A stretch of 64,000 nt of DNA from Acuticoccus sp965213555 (GCF_965213555.1 NZ_OZ243890.1:930001-994000), one strand, 5' to 3'; positions 1-8,927 are shown, counted from the stretch's first letter. Notes: generated from the sequence alone by a model not told the origin. Numbers and translations are program-made.

Positions 1-683
1 GGGAGGATGCGCCGGCCCGGCACGAAGACCGTCGGCATGGAGATCGGCACGATGAGCGAGTGCAGCACCATGGAGCGGTGCGAGTAGAGCGCTCCCTTGG
101 GCTCGCCCGTGGTGCCCGAGGTGTAGCACAGCGCCGCCGCGGTGTTCTCATCGAACTCCGGCCAATCGAAGGCCTCGTCCTGCCCCTCGAGAAGCTCCTC
201 GTAGCACAGCGCGCCGTCGAGGGTCGTCCCCGGCATGTGCGCCCGGTCCGTCATGACGACGATGCGAAGCGCCTCGGGAAGCTCTCCCCGCAGCTTCTCG
301 AGGATGGGCACGAAGGTCGTGTCGACGAACAGCAGCGTGTCCCCGGCATGACCGACGATGTAGGTCATCTGCTCGGCCGACAGGCGCGGGTTGATGGTGT
401 GGCACACCGCGCCGATGCCGGAGATCGCGTAGTACAGCTCGAAGTGGCGGTAGCCGTTCCAGGCAAGTGTGGCGACGCGGTCGCCAGGGGCCACACCGAG
501 ACCCTGGAGCGCGTGGGCGAGCTGGGCCACGCGCAGCGCCGTCTCCCGGTACGTCGTGCGGTGGACGTCGCCCTCGGTGCGCACGGAGACGATCTCGCCG
601 TCCGGATGGCACTCCGCGGCGAACGTCAGGATGTCCGCGATGCGCAGCGGACGGTGCATCATGGTGCCGAGCATGGGGTCCAT
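1..683 (-). CDS. Acyl-CoA synthetase (AMP-binding family), C-terminus cut off by window edge
   Basis: Only the first 227 codons lie in the window. The protein would activate a carboxylic acid with ATP and couple it to CoA. The adenylate-forming P-loop YTSGTTGEPKG is seen at residues 187-197, preceded by the usual N-terminal lid features (HTINPRLS near 96-102). The N-terminal pattern resembles fatty-acyl and 3-(methylthio)propionyl-CoA ligases (DmdB-like), but the specificity region is missing. The start is the ATG at 683; a second ATG lies three codons in. It diverges from the oxidoreductase pair at 838-2651, which suggests a shared role in acyl or carbonyl metabolism (inference). Confidence 0.88.
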   Translation of the reverse strand, partial: MDPMLGTMMHRPLRIADILTFAAECHPDGEIVSVRTEGDVHRTTYRETALRVAQLAHALQGLGVAPGDRVATLAWNGYRHFELYYAISGIGAVCHTINPRLSAEQMTYIVGHAGDTLLFVDTTFVPILEKLRGELPEALRIVVMTDRAHMPGTTLDGALCYEELLEGQDEAFDWPEFDENTAAALCYTSGTTGEPKGALYSHRSMVLHSLIVPISMPTVFVPGRRIL

Positions 684-837
684 CCCTCGCAACGTTCTTG
701 TTCTTACGTGCCAGGATGGTCGCACATCCGTGGCGTTCGTGGGAGGGTGCCGAGCGTCGCCGGCCTGCTTGCCGCGCACCATGAAACGGTGTTTCGTCGC
801 GTCGTCCGTCACCACAAGAAACGAGCGGAGGAGCGTG
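684..837. promoter_or_regulatory. Divergent intergenic region between acyl-CoA synthetase and oxidoreductase operon
   Basis: This 154-base gap separates two divergent start codons and so should carry promoters for both directions. On the plus strand a purine-rich GGAGGAG sits just before the ATG at 838 as a ribosome binding site. I see no convincing -35/-10 pair or operator by eye. Confidence 0.4.
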
Positions 838-1890
838 ATGCCGACCCCCATGGAGCGCATCGTCCTGGCGAGCCGTCCCAACGGGACGCCCACGGAGGAA
901 AACTTCCGCCTGGAGCGGGCCGAGCTGCCGGAGCCCGGCGAGGGCGAGGTCGCCGTCAAGGTGCACTACCTCTCCCTCGACCCCTACATGCGTGGGCGCA
1001 TGGACGACGCGAAGTCCTACGCCAAGCCGGTGGACGTCGGCGGCACCATGGAGGGCGGCACGGTGGGCACCGTGATCGCCTCGCGCCACCCGAAGTACGC
1101 CGAGGGCGACCTCGTCATCGGCCAGTTCGGCTGGGCGACCCACGGCGTCTTGCCGGGCAACCAGGTGCGACGCGCGCCGACCAACTATGGCGACGCATCC
1201 GCCGGGCTCGGCGTGCTCGGCATGCCGGGCTTCACCGGCTGGTTCGGCCTCACCGAGCACGGCCGCCCGAAGGAGGGCGAGACGCTCGTGGTCGGCGCCG
1301 CAACCGGTCCCGTCGGCTCGATGGTCGGCCAGCTCGCCAAGGCACGCGGCCTCTACGTGGTCGGCGTCGCCGGGGGCGAGGACAAGTGCCGACACGCCGT
1401 CGAGACGCTGGGCTTCGACGCGTGCGTCGACCACCGCGCGCACGAGGACACCAAGGCCATGCGCGTCGCGCTGGCGGAGGCGTGCCCCCAGGGCGTCGAC
1501 ATCTACTACGAGAACGTGGGCGGCAAGACGCTCGAGGCCATCATGACTCTGATGAACCCGTTCGGGCGCATCCCGATCTGCGGCATGATCGCGTACTACG
1601 ACCTCGGTGGGCTGGGCGGAGGCCCTGCGGAGGGACCGAACCTGTTGCCGCGGATGTGGCGCACCATCCTCGTCGGCAAGCTGTCGGTGAACGGCTTCAT
1701 CATCTCCGACCACTTCGACCGCTTCCGCGAGTTCCTCGAGGAGGTGGGTCCGATGGTGAAGGACGGACGCATCCGCCACCAGGAGGACGTCGCCGAGGGG
1801 CTCGCGAGCGCGCCGGCGGCGTTCCTGTCGATGCTGAAGGGTGGCAACTTCGGCAAGCAGGTCGTCAAGGTCGCGGAGGACGCGGCGTGA
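838..1890 (+). CDS. NADP-dependent oxidoreductase, zinc-independent MDR family (CurA/LTB4DH-like)
   Basis: A 350-residue cytosolic enzyme of the medium-chain dehydrogenase/reductase superfamily, in the branch of curcumin reductase and leukotriene B4 12-hydroxydehydrogenase, which reduce alpha,beta-unsaturated carbonyls with NADPH. Visible hallmarks are LSLDPYMRGRM at 45-55, the GMPGFTGWFGL segment at 128-138, and the nucleotide-binding loop VVGAATGPVG at 151-160. Structural zinc cysteines are absent, as expected for this branch. The ATG at 838 follows GGAGGAG closely; a second in-frame ATG lies at 850. Its stop overlaps the GTG start of the next gene by four bases (GTGA), so the two are translationally coupled. 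The substrate is unknown. Confidence 0.9.
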   Translation: MPTPMERIVLASRPNGTPTEENFRLERAELPEPGEGEVAVKVHYLSLDPYMRGRMDDAKSYAKPVDVGGTMEGGTVGTVIASRHPKYAEGDLVIGQFGWATHGVLPGNQVRRAPTNYGDASAGLGVLGMPGFTGWFGLTEHGRPKEGETLVVGAATGPVGSMVGQLAKARGLYVVGVAGGEDKCRHAVETLGFDACVDHRAHEDTKAMRVALAEACPQGVDIYYENVGGKTLEAIMTLMNPFGRIPICGMIAYYDLGGLGGGPAEGPNLLPRMWRTILVGKLSVNGFIISDHFDRFREFLEEVGPMVKDGRIRHQEDVAEGLASAPAAFLSMLKGGNFGKQVVKVAEDAA

Positions 1891-2651
1891 GGCTGTTCGA
1901 CCTCTCGGGCAAGACCGCGCTCATCACGGGCTCAACCAAGGGCATCGGCAAGGCGATCGCTGAGGCGATGGCGGAGGCCGGCGCCAAGGTGGTGATCTCG
2001 AGCCGCAAGGGGGACGCCTGCGAGGCGGTCGCCGGCGCGATCCGCGAGGCCGGTGGCACCGCGGTCCCCATCCCCGCCAACATCTCCGAGGACGGCGACA
2101 TCGACCGCCTGGTCGAGCGCACGACCGCCGAGCTCGGCGCGCCGGACATCCTCGTGTGCAACGCCGCGGTGAACCCGTACTACGGCCCGTTCCTCGACAC
2201 GCCGGACGAGGCGTTCGAGAAGACGATCCGCGTCAACATCCGCTCCAACATGCGCCTCGCCAAGCTGTGCGTGCCGGCGATGCAGGAGCGGCGCGACGGG
2301 GCGATTGTCATCGTGTCGTCCATCGCCGCGTACAAGGGCTCGGCGATGCTCGGCATCTACGCGGTCACGAAGGCCGCCGACACCCAGCTCGTGCGCAACC
2401 TTGCGGTCTCCTACGGAGCGGACAACATCCGCGCCAACGGCATCGCGCCGGCGCTCGTGAAGACGGACTTCGCGCGGACCCTGTGGGAGAACCCCGAGCG
2501 CGCCGAGCGCGTCGCCAACACGTACGCGCTGAAGCGGCTTGGCGAGCCTGACGACATCGCGGGCGCGGCGGTGTTCCTGTCGTCCCGCGCCGGCGCGTGG
2601 ATGACCGGCCAGACGCTCATCATGGATGGCGGCTGGTCGGTCAGTGACTGA
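1887..2651 (+). CDS. SDR family oxidoreductase
   Basis: A 254-residue classical short-chain dehydrogenase/reductase. The cofactor motif TGSTKGIG is at 14-21, the NAG-type motif reads CNAAV at 91-95, the catalytic serine lies in VIVSSIA near 144-145, and the YAVTK active site places Tyr158 and Lys162. The C-terminus ends in the typical GQTLIMDGGW. It starts at a GTG that overlaps the preceding stop (GTGA), which fixes the start and makes a two-gene operon. The family oxidises or reduces alcohols and ketones; together with the MDR reductase and the acyl-CoA ligase it could serve oxidation of a fatty or branched acid, but the substrate cannot be read from sequence. Confidence 0.92.
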   Translation: MRLFDLSGKTALITGSTKGIGKAIAEAMAEAGAKVVISSRKGDACEAVAGAIREAGGTAVPIPANISEDGDIDRLVERTTAELGAPDILVCNAAVNPYYGPFLDTPDEAFEKTIRVNIRSNMRLAKLCVPAMQERRDGAIVIVSSIAAYKGSAMLGIYAVTKAADTQLVRNLAVSYGADNIRANGIAPALVKTDFARTLWENPERAERVANTYALKRLGEPDDIAGAAVFLSSRAGAWMTGQTLIMDGGWSVSD

Positions 2652-2664
2652 CGGGCCGCCGTGT

Positions 2665-3942
2665 TCAGTTGAGGAGGCCGGGGAGGAACAGCACGAACCC
2701 GGGCCACAGCGAGACGATCACGATCACCGCCAGGTGGCTGAGGTAGAACGGCAGCGAGGTGACGATCGCCTGCTCGAAGGGCACCCCGGCGATCTGCGAG
2801 GCGGTCATCAGCGTCATCCCCACCGGCGGAGTGATGTTCGCGACGTTGAGCGCCAGGATCATCACGATCGCGAAGTGCAGCGGGTCGAAGCCGAGCTGCA
2901 CCATGGCGGGCACCAGCACCGGCGCGACGACGACGAGGGCCGGCACCACGTCGAGCACGGTCCCCAGCACGATGAGGAGCGCGTTCACCAGCATGATCTG
3001 CACGACCCAGAGGTCGCTGATCGAGGTGATGAGGCCGGCCGCGTCCCGCGCGATGCCGGACCGCGTGACGAACCAGCCGAGCACCGCGGACGCCGCCAGC
3101 AGGAAGAACACGACGCCTGAGAAGCGCACGGTGGCGACCAGCGCGCCCCAGATCTCGCGCACCGTCAACGTGCGGTAGAACAGCGTCCCCAGAAGCACGG
3201 TGTACATCGCCGCGAATGCCGACGCCTCGGTGATCGTCGTCATGCCCGACAGGATGCCGCCGAGGATGATGACGGGCACCAAGAGCGCCGGGATCGTCGG
3301 CAGGAAGGCCCTCGCGGCGGCGGCGAGGTTGGTGTCGCCGTGGCGCGGGAAGTCGCGCAGCCACGCCAGCACGACGCTCACCACGAGCAGCGCGAACGCC
3401 ATCAGGATGCCCGGCAGGATGCCCGCGGCGAAGAGGTCGAGCACGGTCACGTTCTGCAGGATCGCGGCGTAGATCACCATGACGACGCTCGGCGGGATGA
3501 TCGGACCGATGATCGAGGAGCAGGCCGTCACCGCCGCCGCGTAGGCGGGCGAGTATCCCTCGCGCTTCATCGCAGGGATCATGATCTTGCCGACGGCCAC
3601 GGTGTCGGTGATCGCCGCACCCGTCAGGCCGGAGAAGAACAGGCTGACGGTGATGTTGACGTGGCTGAGCGCGCCGCGGACGCGACCGAGCAGCGCGTTG
3701 TTGAAGTCGACCAGCCGCTCGGTCAGCCCCGCCCGGTTCATGAGCTCGGACGTGAAGATGAAGTACGGGACCGCCATCAAGAGGTAACCTGCGACGCCGG
3801 AGAACATGCGCTCCGCGACGATCTGCAGGAAGGCCACACCGCCGAGCTCCCACACGCCGGCGAGCCCGGACATCACCATCACCACCCCGATGGGCGTGCC
3901 GATGAGGATGAGCGCGACGAAGATGGTCAGGGCGGAGGTCAA
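2665..3942 (-). CDS. dctM: TRAP transporter large permease (DctM)
   Basis: A 425-residue integral membrane protein with about a dozen hydrophobic segments, the large (M) subunit of a tripartite ATP-independent periplasmic transporter that imports carboxylic acids using an ion gradient. Family landmarks include the N-terminal GTPIGVVMVMSG stretch, PYFIFTSELMNRAG near 60-73, and GPIIPPSVVMVIYA near 149-162. Its start overlaps the stop of dctQ by four bases (ATGA), and the order on the minus strand is dctP, dctQ, dctM. It runs tail to tail into the SDR gene with only 13 bases between the stops. Confidence 0.95.
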   Translation of the reverse strand: MTSALTIFVALILIGTPIGVVMVMSGLAGVWELGGVAFLQIVAERMFSGVAGYLLMAVPYFIFTSELMNRAGLTERLVDFNNALLGRVRGALSHVNITVSLFFSGLTGAAITDTVAVGKIMIPAMKREGYSPAYAAAVTACSSIIGPIIPPSVVMVIYAAILQNVTVLDLFAAGILPGILMAFALLVVSVVLAWLRDFPRHGDTNLAAAARAFLPTIPALLVPVIILGGILSGMTTITEASAFAAMYTVLLGTLFYRTLTVREIWGALVATVRFSGVVFFLLAASAVLGWFVTRSGIARDAAGLITSISDLWVVQIMLVNALLIVLGTVLDVVPALVVVAPVLVPAMVQLGFDPLHFAIVMILALNVANITPPVGMTLMTASQIAGVPFEQAIVTSLPFYLSHLAVIVIVSLWPGFVLFLPGLLN

Positions 3943-4502
3943 GGGCGCGACACCTCCTCATCACCGCTCGCAAGCCTCTGCGCCTCGCGCATCGGGTCGG
4001 CGTCGGTGAAGAGGTCCGCCCCGCACAGGACATGGACGAGGAGGATCGCCCCGCCGATCGGCACGCACGCGACGACGAAGCGCGAGTGCACCTGGATCTG
4101 GTCGGACACCATGTAGACGTCGCCCGAGGCGAGGAAGAGGTCGGCGCCGTACCAGATGAGCAAGCCGGCGAGGAGGCCGACGATGGCGTAGTTCACCGCG
4201 GTCAGGGCGGCAGCGACCGGCCTCGGCAGGAGCGCGACGAGCGAGGTCATCGCGATGTGCTGGCCACGGGCAAAGGCGATGGTGATGGAGAGGAAGCCCA
4301 CCCAGGGGATGAGCAGCCGTGCCAGCGAGTAGGTCCAGGACAGGGCTGCGCCGGTGAGCACCGTGTAGAAGAACCCGGTAAAGGAGATCGACAGCATGAC
4401 GACGACGAAGGCGACGGTCACGACCGTGACCGCTCCATTCAGCCGCGCGCTGATCCTGCGTCGAACGCCCGTCGCGGGGCTCGTGGGAGGGACGGTCACC
4501 AC
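3939..4502 (-). CDS. dctQ: TRAP transporter small permease (DctQ)
   Basis: A 187-residue membrane protein with four predicted helices, the small (Q) subunit that forms the membrane complex with DctM. The FLSITIAFARGQHIAMT segment near 95-111 matches the conserved DctQ pattern in which an R/E-x-HI motif follows the second helix. The charged cytoplasmic tail (DPMREAQRL) precedes the overlap with dctM. It lies between dctP (52 bases upstream) and dctM (four-base overlap), so the three form one transcription unit. Confidence 0.93.
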   Translation of the reverse strand: MVTVPPTSPATGVRRRISARLNGAVTVVTVAFVVVMLSISFTGFFYTVLTGAALSWTYSLARLLIPWVGFLSITIAFARGQHIAMTSLVALLPRPVAAALTAVNYAIVGLLAGLLIWYGADLFLASGDVYMVSDQIQVHSRFVVACVPIGGAILLVHVLCGADLFTDADPMREAQRLASGDEEVSRP

Positions 4503-4554
4503 CGCCCCCCCAAGCGCTCGCCTCGCGTCACGGCGAGCCCTTGCGCCGGCGTCG

Positions 4555-5646
4555 TCAGCGGCCGTAGCGCTCTAGGTCCTCCGCCGGCAACTCCGCGGTC
4601 AGCCGCTCGACCTCGCCGAGCAGCGCATCGACCTCGGACTCCGCAATCCCGAAGTCGTTGACGATCCACTCGCGCCACGCCGGGCGGGCGATCTCGGCCA
4701 TCGCATCGCGCTCGGAGGCAGGCAGCACGTAGCACTCCTTGAACTCCTCGCAGGACATCTCCCAGCCGATGATGGAGTAGAGCGAGTTGATGCCGTGGGC
4801 GAGCTCGATCGCCTCGCGTGCCGAGGTGACGATCGCCTCCTGGTACTCCTGCGGCAGGGACTGGAACCACTCTTCGCTGACCAGCCAGGCCTGCGAGTTG
4901 TACACGTGCCCTGACAGGGTGGTGTAGTCGTTCACCTCCCAGAGCTTGAAGTTTCGGCTGACGCCAGGAGCGTTGAACTGTCCGTCCGCGAGCCCCGTGG
5001 ACAGTGCTGTGATGACCTCGCCCCACGGCAGCGGCGTCGCCGAAGCGCCGAGCGCCTTCATCGTTGCGACGTGGGCGGGGTTCTCCTCGACGCGGATCTT
5101 CAGCCCCTCGATGTCGGCCGGGGTCTTGATGAGCCGCTCGTTGTTGGTGAACGCGACGAAGCCCCCGCCATCGTCGAACGTGCCGAGGTAGCGCAGGCCC
5201 GCCTCTTCGACGGTCCCGGACATGAAGTCGGCGAACCACTCGCCGTCGAAGAAGGCATGGGCGACGCGGTAGTTCGGGAACAGGAACGGTGCGGTGATGA
5301 CCTGGTAGCGCGGATAGAACGAGCTCATCGCCCCCGACGAGATGATCGTCGACTGGAGGAGGTCGCCGCCCTGCGCCTGCTTGGCGGTCTCGACCTCGGA
5401 GCCGAGCTGCCCGGCAGCGAAGATCTCCACCTCCACCGCCCCGTCGGTCTTGGACTCCACCTGCGACTTGAAGTGCGTCAGCGCGACTTGGATTGCGTTG
5501 TCCAGCGAGCCCGGCGACAGGTGCGCGATCGCCATCGTGTGGTCCTGCGCCCGCGCGACGCCCGCAGTGCCGGCTACGCCAATCATCAGCGCGGCCGCCG
5601 CTGCGCATGCCGCGGCGGCCTTCATCCGGCTCGACCAATCAGCCAT
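4555..5646 (-). CDS. dctP: TRAP transporter substrate-binding protein (DctP)
   Basis: A periplasmic solute receptor of 363 residues. A Sec signal peptide is clear: charged SSRMK, then an alanine-rich core ending in GVARAQ. The DctP fold is supported by FKSQVESKTDGAVEVE, GQLGSEVE, and ADIEGLKIRVEENP with the conserved ligand-carboxylate Arg in KIRV. I chose the ATG at 5646 because GGGGGA lies just upstream; an alternative ATG at 5658 has a weaker site. It heads the dctPQM operon. The ligand is likely an organic or sugar acid, judged from the family; neighbouring ligase and dehydrogenases hint at a carboxylate. Confidence 0.93.
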   Translation of the reverse strand: MADWSSRMKAAAACAAAAALMIGVAGTAGVARAQDHTMAIAHLSPGSLDNAIQVALTHFKSQVESKTDGAVEVEIFAAGQLGSEVETAKQAQGGDLLQSTIISSGAMSSFYPRYQVITAPFLFPNYRVAHAFFDGEWFADFMSGTVEEAGLRYLGTFDDGGGFVAFTNNERLIKTPADIEGLKIRVEENPAHVATMKALGASATPLPWGEVITALSTGLADGQFNAPGVSRNFKLWEVNDYTTLSGHVYNSQAWLVSEEWFQSLPQEYQEAIVTSAREAIELAHGINSLYSIIGWEMSCEEFKECYVLPASERDAMAEIARPAWREWIVNDFGIAESEVDALLGEVERLTAELPAEDLERYGR

Positions 5647-5734
5647 GTCGTCCCCCATCCCGTTTGCGCAGGAATGCTATGGGGCAACGCAACCAATCGA
5701 AAGCAAAAACTTTCACCGGCGAGCGAACAATAAG

Positions 5735-5761
5735 CGGGCGCCTCCCGGTGGGAGACGCCCG
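5735..5761 (-). terminator. Probable intrinsic terminator after sodC
   Basis: On the minus strand an arm CGGGCGTCTCCC pairs with GGGAGGCGCCCG (one mismatch) around a three-base loop, with further pairing of the flanking GCGAAC/GTTCGC. The run that follows is GCTTATTGTT, only moderately T-rich. It lies 25 bases past the sodC stop. Confidence 0.6.
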
Positions 5762-5785
5762 TTCGCTACCAGGTGCGCACGGCCC

Positions 5786-6295
5786 TCACATGCCGATGAC
5801 GGCGCAGGCGACCCGGCCCCCGGCCGCGCCGTCCGGCTGGGTGGTGTAGTCGTCGGCACCGGAGTGGATCATCAGCGCCGAGCCGTCGTCGTCCATCAGC
5901 GGGTTGTCGCCGCCCTCGATGGAAACGCGGTCGTTGACCACCTCGTGACGCAGCGTGCCGTCCTCGCCGACGAACACGTTCGCCATGTCACCGGGGTGCG
6001 GACCGCCCTCTACGAGGAAGCCGTGCTCCATGCCCGCGGCGTAGTGCCCGCCGGCGGAATCGAAGCCCGTCGCGGGATCGCACTCGCCGGTCTCATGGAC
6101 GTGGAAGCCGTGCTCGCCAGCCTCGATTCCCTCCACGTCGACCTCGATCAACACGCCGTTCGGCGTCTCGGTCAACGTCGCGGTGCCGATCGTCTCGCCG
6201 TCGGCGTCGATGAACGAGGCGGTCGCCGTCGTCCCCTGGGCATGGGCGGCCGAGGCGGCGAGGCCGGCGACGAGCGCCAAGGCTAAGGTTCGCAT
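5786..6295 (-). CDS. sodC: Superoxide dismutase [Cu-Zn], exported
   Basis: A 169-residue periplasmic enzyme that dismutates superoxide. It begins with a short Sec signal peptide ending in SAAHAQ near residue 20. All metal ligands are visible: GFHVHETG gives two copper histidines, GGHYAAGMEHG gives the bridging His and a zinc His, GPHPGDMAN gives the next zinc His and Asp, and LMIHSGADDY gives the last copper His. Two cysteines, in GECDP and RVACAV, would form the conserved disulfide. It appears to be a single-gene unit with its own downstream hairpin. Length fits bacterial SodC. Confidence 0.96.
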   Translation of the reverse strand: MRTLALALVAGLAASAAHAQGTTATASFIDADGETIGTATLTETPNGVLIEVDVEGIEAGEHGFHVHETGECDPATGFDSAGGHYAAGMEHGFLVEGGPHPGDMANVFVGEDGTLRHEVVNDRVSIEGGDNPLMDDDGSALMIHSGADDYTTQPDGAAGGRVACAVIGM

Positions 6296-6403
6296 AAGAC
6301 TCTCCTCCGTCGCGGTGGATCCGCGGTCGAGGGGCGAACCCTGCCCTCAGGAAGACGTTCCCCGCCGCGGCGAACCATCGCCACGCTGCGGCGCCGTCCT
6401 GGC

Positions 6404-7237
6404 TCACCGCACGGTGATGCCACGGCTCGCGCACGCGGACCGCAGCTCGCCGATCACCGCCGTCGCCTGCGCGACGGTGAGCGCGGTCCCGGACCAGATG
6501 GCGAGCGCTGCAAAGTCCGCCGCGGCGGCGTCGAAGGCTCCACCCCCGCCGTTCGCGACGCCAAGGCTCACCTTGTTCACCTGGCCCGGCGCGGCCCAGC
6601 TCGGCCCGGTGAGCTCGGACACCTCGTCCGTCCCTGCCGCGTTGCCGGCGACGCGGCGCGCGGCGCCGCCCGGCCGGTCGAGGACCAGCACCTCGGCGAG
6701 GAACGTCGCCGCAGGGTTCGTCGGCTCCTGTTGGTACTCGGGCAGCAGCGCGGCGCGGATCTGGAAGTAGCGCCGGCCGTTGAACGTCGCGAGGGACCAG
6801 CCGTAGCTGTCGCCGTCACCCTGGGTGCCGACGAGGAGCGCCCGCTCCGGCGCGCGGAACACGCACGCCACGGAGAGGACGTCGGCGTCGTCCACCGGGG
6901 ATCGAAGTCCGTTGCGGCCGACCGCCGGCGTCACATAGCCGGCGGCGTGGCTCGGCGCGGCAGCGACCGGCGTCAACGCCTGCCCACCACCTTGAGCCGT
7001 CATCGCCGCGTTGTCGCCGCCGAAGAAGTAGGTCGCCGTCGCGCTGGCCAGCAGGGCGCTCGGCCCCGGGTTGCCGGTGGAGGCGGCGGTGACGACGAAC
7101 TCGTGGGCAACCTCGGAGACCGCGCGGGCGATGTAGCTGCCCGCGGCGATGCCGGTTCGCGTGTCGGGCAGCGGGCCGGTCTCGAGCCGCCACGCCGTAT
7201 CGGGATCGGACTGCCGCTTGTAGATGTAGTGGACCAT
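6404..7237 (-). CDS. Uncharacterised protein, possible LamG/concanavalin-like fold
   Basis: A 277-residue protein I cannot assign to a family with certainty. It is rich in Ala, Gly and Thr and lacks a signal peptide. The end, with a pattern like AIWSGTALTVAQATAVIGELR followed by a short basic tail, resembles the last strand and helix of LamG-like jelly-roll proteins common on phage tails and surface structures (inference). The start is taken at the ATG 7237, well spaced after GGAGAAGGA; a TTG at 7243 is also possible. It sits directly downstream of the SGNH-esterase gene and is probably co-translated with it. Confidence 0.7.
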   Translation of the reverse strand: MVHYIYKRQSDPDTAWRLETGPLPDTRTGIAAGSYIARAVSEVAHEFVVTAASTGNPGPSALLASATATYFFGGDNAAMTAQGGGQALTPVAAAPSHAAGYVTPAVGRNGLRSPVDDADVLSVACVFRAPERALLVGTQGDGDSYGWSLATFNGRRYFQIRAALLPEYQQEPTNPAATFLAEVLVLDRPGGAARRVAGNAAGTDEVSELTGPSWAAPGQVNKVSLGVANGGGGAFDAAAADFAALAIWSGTALTVAQATAVIGELRSACASRGITVR

Positions 7238-7239
7238 GT

Positions 7240-8403
7240 TCAATCCTTCTCCACGGTGAACTGCTCCTCGCCGCCCGTGGCGGAGATGTCCGCGATGGTC
7301 TCGTCGGAGGAGACGGTGAACTCATCCTGCCCGCCGATGACGGTGATCGAGCCCGAGCCGGGGCCGCGAAGGTCGATGGGCTCCCCGGCGAAGGCCGCGT
7401 AGAAGCGCCGGCCGAGCGCGCGGTAGGACGGCGCGTCGTAGTGGTACTCGTCCTCCAGCGTCAGGTTGTCGGTGGGGACCACGATGGCGTTCGCGACGCG
7501 TTTCGGCGTGTCGACGATGGCGGCGTTGACCTGCGCTGCCTTGCTGCCGCCGGCGACGAACGCCGGCGGCAGAGCCGCGAGGAAGATCGGTGCATCGAGG
7601 GCGCCGGCGACCTCACCACGCAGGCCAGCGATCATCGCGTCGAGGCGGCCGGCGTAGGCGTCGACGTCGGGCTGCTCGGCCAGCGCATCGGAGATGCCCT
7701 GCGCCCAGAGGATCGTGAAGCGCGCGTGCGGCCTGAGCCCGACCGCGGTGTTCGACCTTGCGACCGCTTGAGCGAAGTTGTGGTCGCCAGGGTTCCAGTT
7801 GTCGTCCGCGAAGGAGGTCCCGCCCACCGCAGCCGGCACCAGGACGAGGTGCTCATCCGGCCGCGCCGCCGCGAAGTCGATGGCGAAGCCGAGGGACGGT
7901 CCGAGGGTGCGGGGATCGTCCGCGGTCGAGGCTGGATGATCGAGCGGCGAGCTCGCCTGCACGAGGGCGTCGCCGGACACCGCAAGGACGCCGGACGGAT
8001 AGTCGGCGCCGCCATCGAACACCGCCGCGCCGACCATGTTCGACTGGCCGGCGAGGAGGACGACGTGGACGGTCCGCGCGTCGCCGTCACCGGCACGCGC
8101 CTCCTTGGAGGGGTAGCTCTCGACGAGGGACGCGGCGCGGTAGAGGCGTCCGGGGCGCCACGCCCCGTCCTGGGCGGACGGTGCGGTCGGAGTGGAAAGG
8201 GTCGTCCAGCGACTGCCCCCGTCGTCGGAGACCTGGAGGACGTAGCCGGTGATGGCGCCGCCGGTGATGCGAGGCGGATCCCAGCTCACGGCGGCCGTGT
8301 TGCCGGAGACGTCGACCCTGATCTTGCTGATGATCCCGACGGTGACGGGGCGGATGCCGCCCGCGACGACCCCGAAGCCGAGGCTTCCAAGCATCATTGT
8401 CAT
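7240..8403 (-). CDS. Fibronectin III-like plus SGNH/sialate O-acetylesterase-like protein
   Basis: About 387 residues. The first 100 residues contain a fibronectin type III-like domain (VSGNTAAVSWDPP, ITGYVLQVSDDGG). The rest is an SGNH-type esterase: the nucleophile block VLLAGQSNMVG, the oxyanion region AVGGTSF, and a C-terminal EYHYDAPSYRALG that supplies the Asp-x-x-His-like pair. Sialate O-acetylesterases and related carbohydrate esterases (family CE6-like) share this GQSNM signature. No clear signal peptide is present, though a Gly-rich hydrophobic stretch begins the protein. The C-terminal tail has two near-identical GGQDEFTV/GGEEQFTV units. The organisation resembles tail or capsule decoration proteins of phages, and a tRNA gene lies 450 bases away. 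Confidence 0.75.
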   Translation of the reverse strand: MTMMLGSLGFGVVAGGIRPVTVGIISKIRVDVSGNTAAVSWDPPRITGGAITGYVLQVSDDGGSRWTTLSTPTAPSAQDGAWRPGRLYRAASLVESYPSKEARAGDGDARTVHVVLLAGQSNMVGAAVFDGGADYPSGVLAVSGDALVQASSPLDHPASTADDPRTLGPSLGFAIDFAAARPDEHLVLVPAAVGGTSFADDNWNPGDHNFAQAVARSNTAVGLRPHARFTILWAQGISDALAEQPDVDAYAGRLDAMIAGLRGEVAGALDAPIFLAALPPAFVAGGSKAAQVNAAIVDTPKRVANAIVVPTDNLTLEDEYHYDAPSYRALGRRFYAAFAGEPIDLRGPGSGSITVIGGQDEFTVSSDETIADISATGGEEQFTVEKD

Positions 8404-8852
8404 CACCGCACCCCGTCCATTGCGCGCCGCGTGCGCTCCGTTGGCGACCCGGGGCCAGGATAGTTCCGTCGTCCGTCCCGTGGATAAGGCGGTGCGCTGG
8501 CCGGCATCCGGGTGCGGAGCGGCGCTTCGGTGCCGCGTCCAGGAACGCGCAGCGATCGGGGATGGGGTGCCGGCGCGTTGGCGGCGCAGCTCGACCGACG
8601 CAACCGAGGCTCTCCGCCGCGAGGCGGCGCGGCTCCCGTGCCGTCGAGACGTGCGACGGCCGGAACGGGGACAAGTGCCGACGCCTGTGGCGCGGCCGAC
8701 CCGTGCCGAGGATCAGAAGAAGGCAAGGAGGGGCGAGCAAAGCCCTTGCCCCGCCCGTGTCGCGACGGCTCGCTCCCCTACTTCCGCACGGGAACCATGC
8801 GCTGCGGCGGCTGCGGAACCCTTCGGTCGGATCTTGTGTCGGTGCGGATGGG
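8404..8852. other. Gene-free stretch of about 450 bases
   Basis: No convincing coding region is seen on either strand. A potential stem GGCAAGG/CCTTGCC (8722-8728 with 8744-8750) lies downstream of the tRNA on the minus strand and is followed there by TTCTTCT, so it may end the tRNA transcript. Nothing else stands out. Confidence 0.4.
8722..8750 (-). terminator. Possible terminator downstream of tRNA-Val
   Basis: A seven-base-pair stem with a 15-base loop is followed on the minus strand by TTCTTCT. It is about 100 bases past the tRNA 3' end. The stem is short, so the call is weak. Confidence 0.3.
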
Positions 8853-8927
8853 TGGTGGGCGCGACTGGGATTGAACCAGTGACCTTTCCGGTGTGAACGG
8901 AATGCTCTCCCGCTGAGCTACGCGCCC
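8853..8927 (-). tRNA. tRNA-Val (anticodon CAC)
   Basis: The minus strand folds into a full cloverleaf: acceptor GGGCGCG/CGCGCCC, D arm GCTC-GAGC, anticodon stem TTCCG/CGGAA with loop TTCACAC (anticodon CAC, reading GUG), and T arm ACTGG-TTCAATC-CCAGT. The discriminator is A and the CCA end is encoded (8853-8855). The mature body is 72 bases. It stands alone rather than in a tRNA cluster. Confidence 0.97.

Noticed and set aside
60..1886. Long upstream extension in frame with the SDR gene
   Set aside because: The stretch before 1887 is antisense or out of frame to the acyl-CoA ligase and the MDR gene; the SDR begins at the overlapping GTG.
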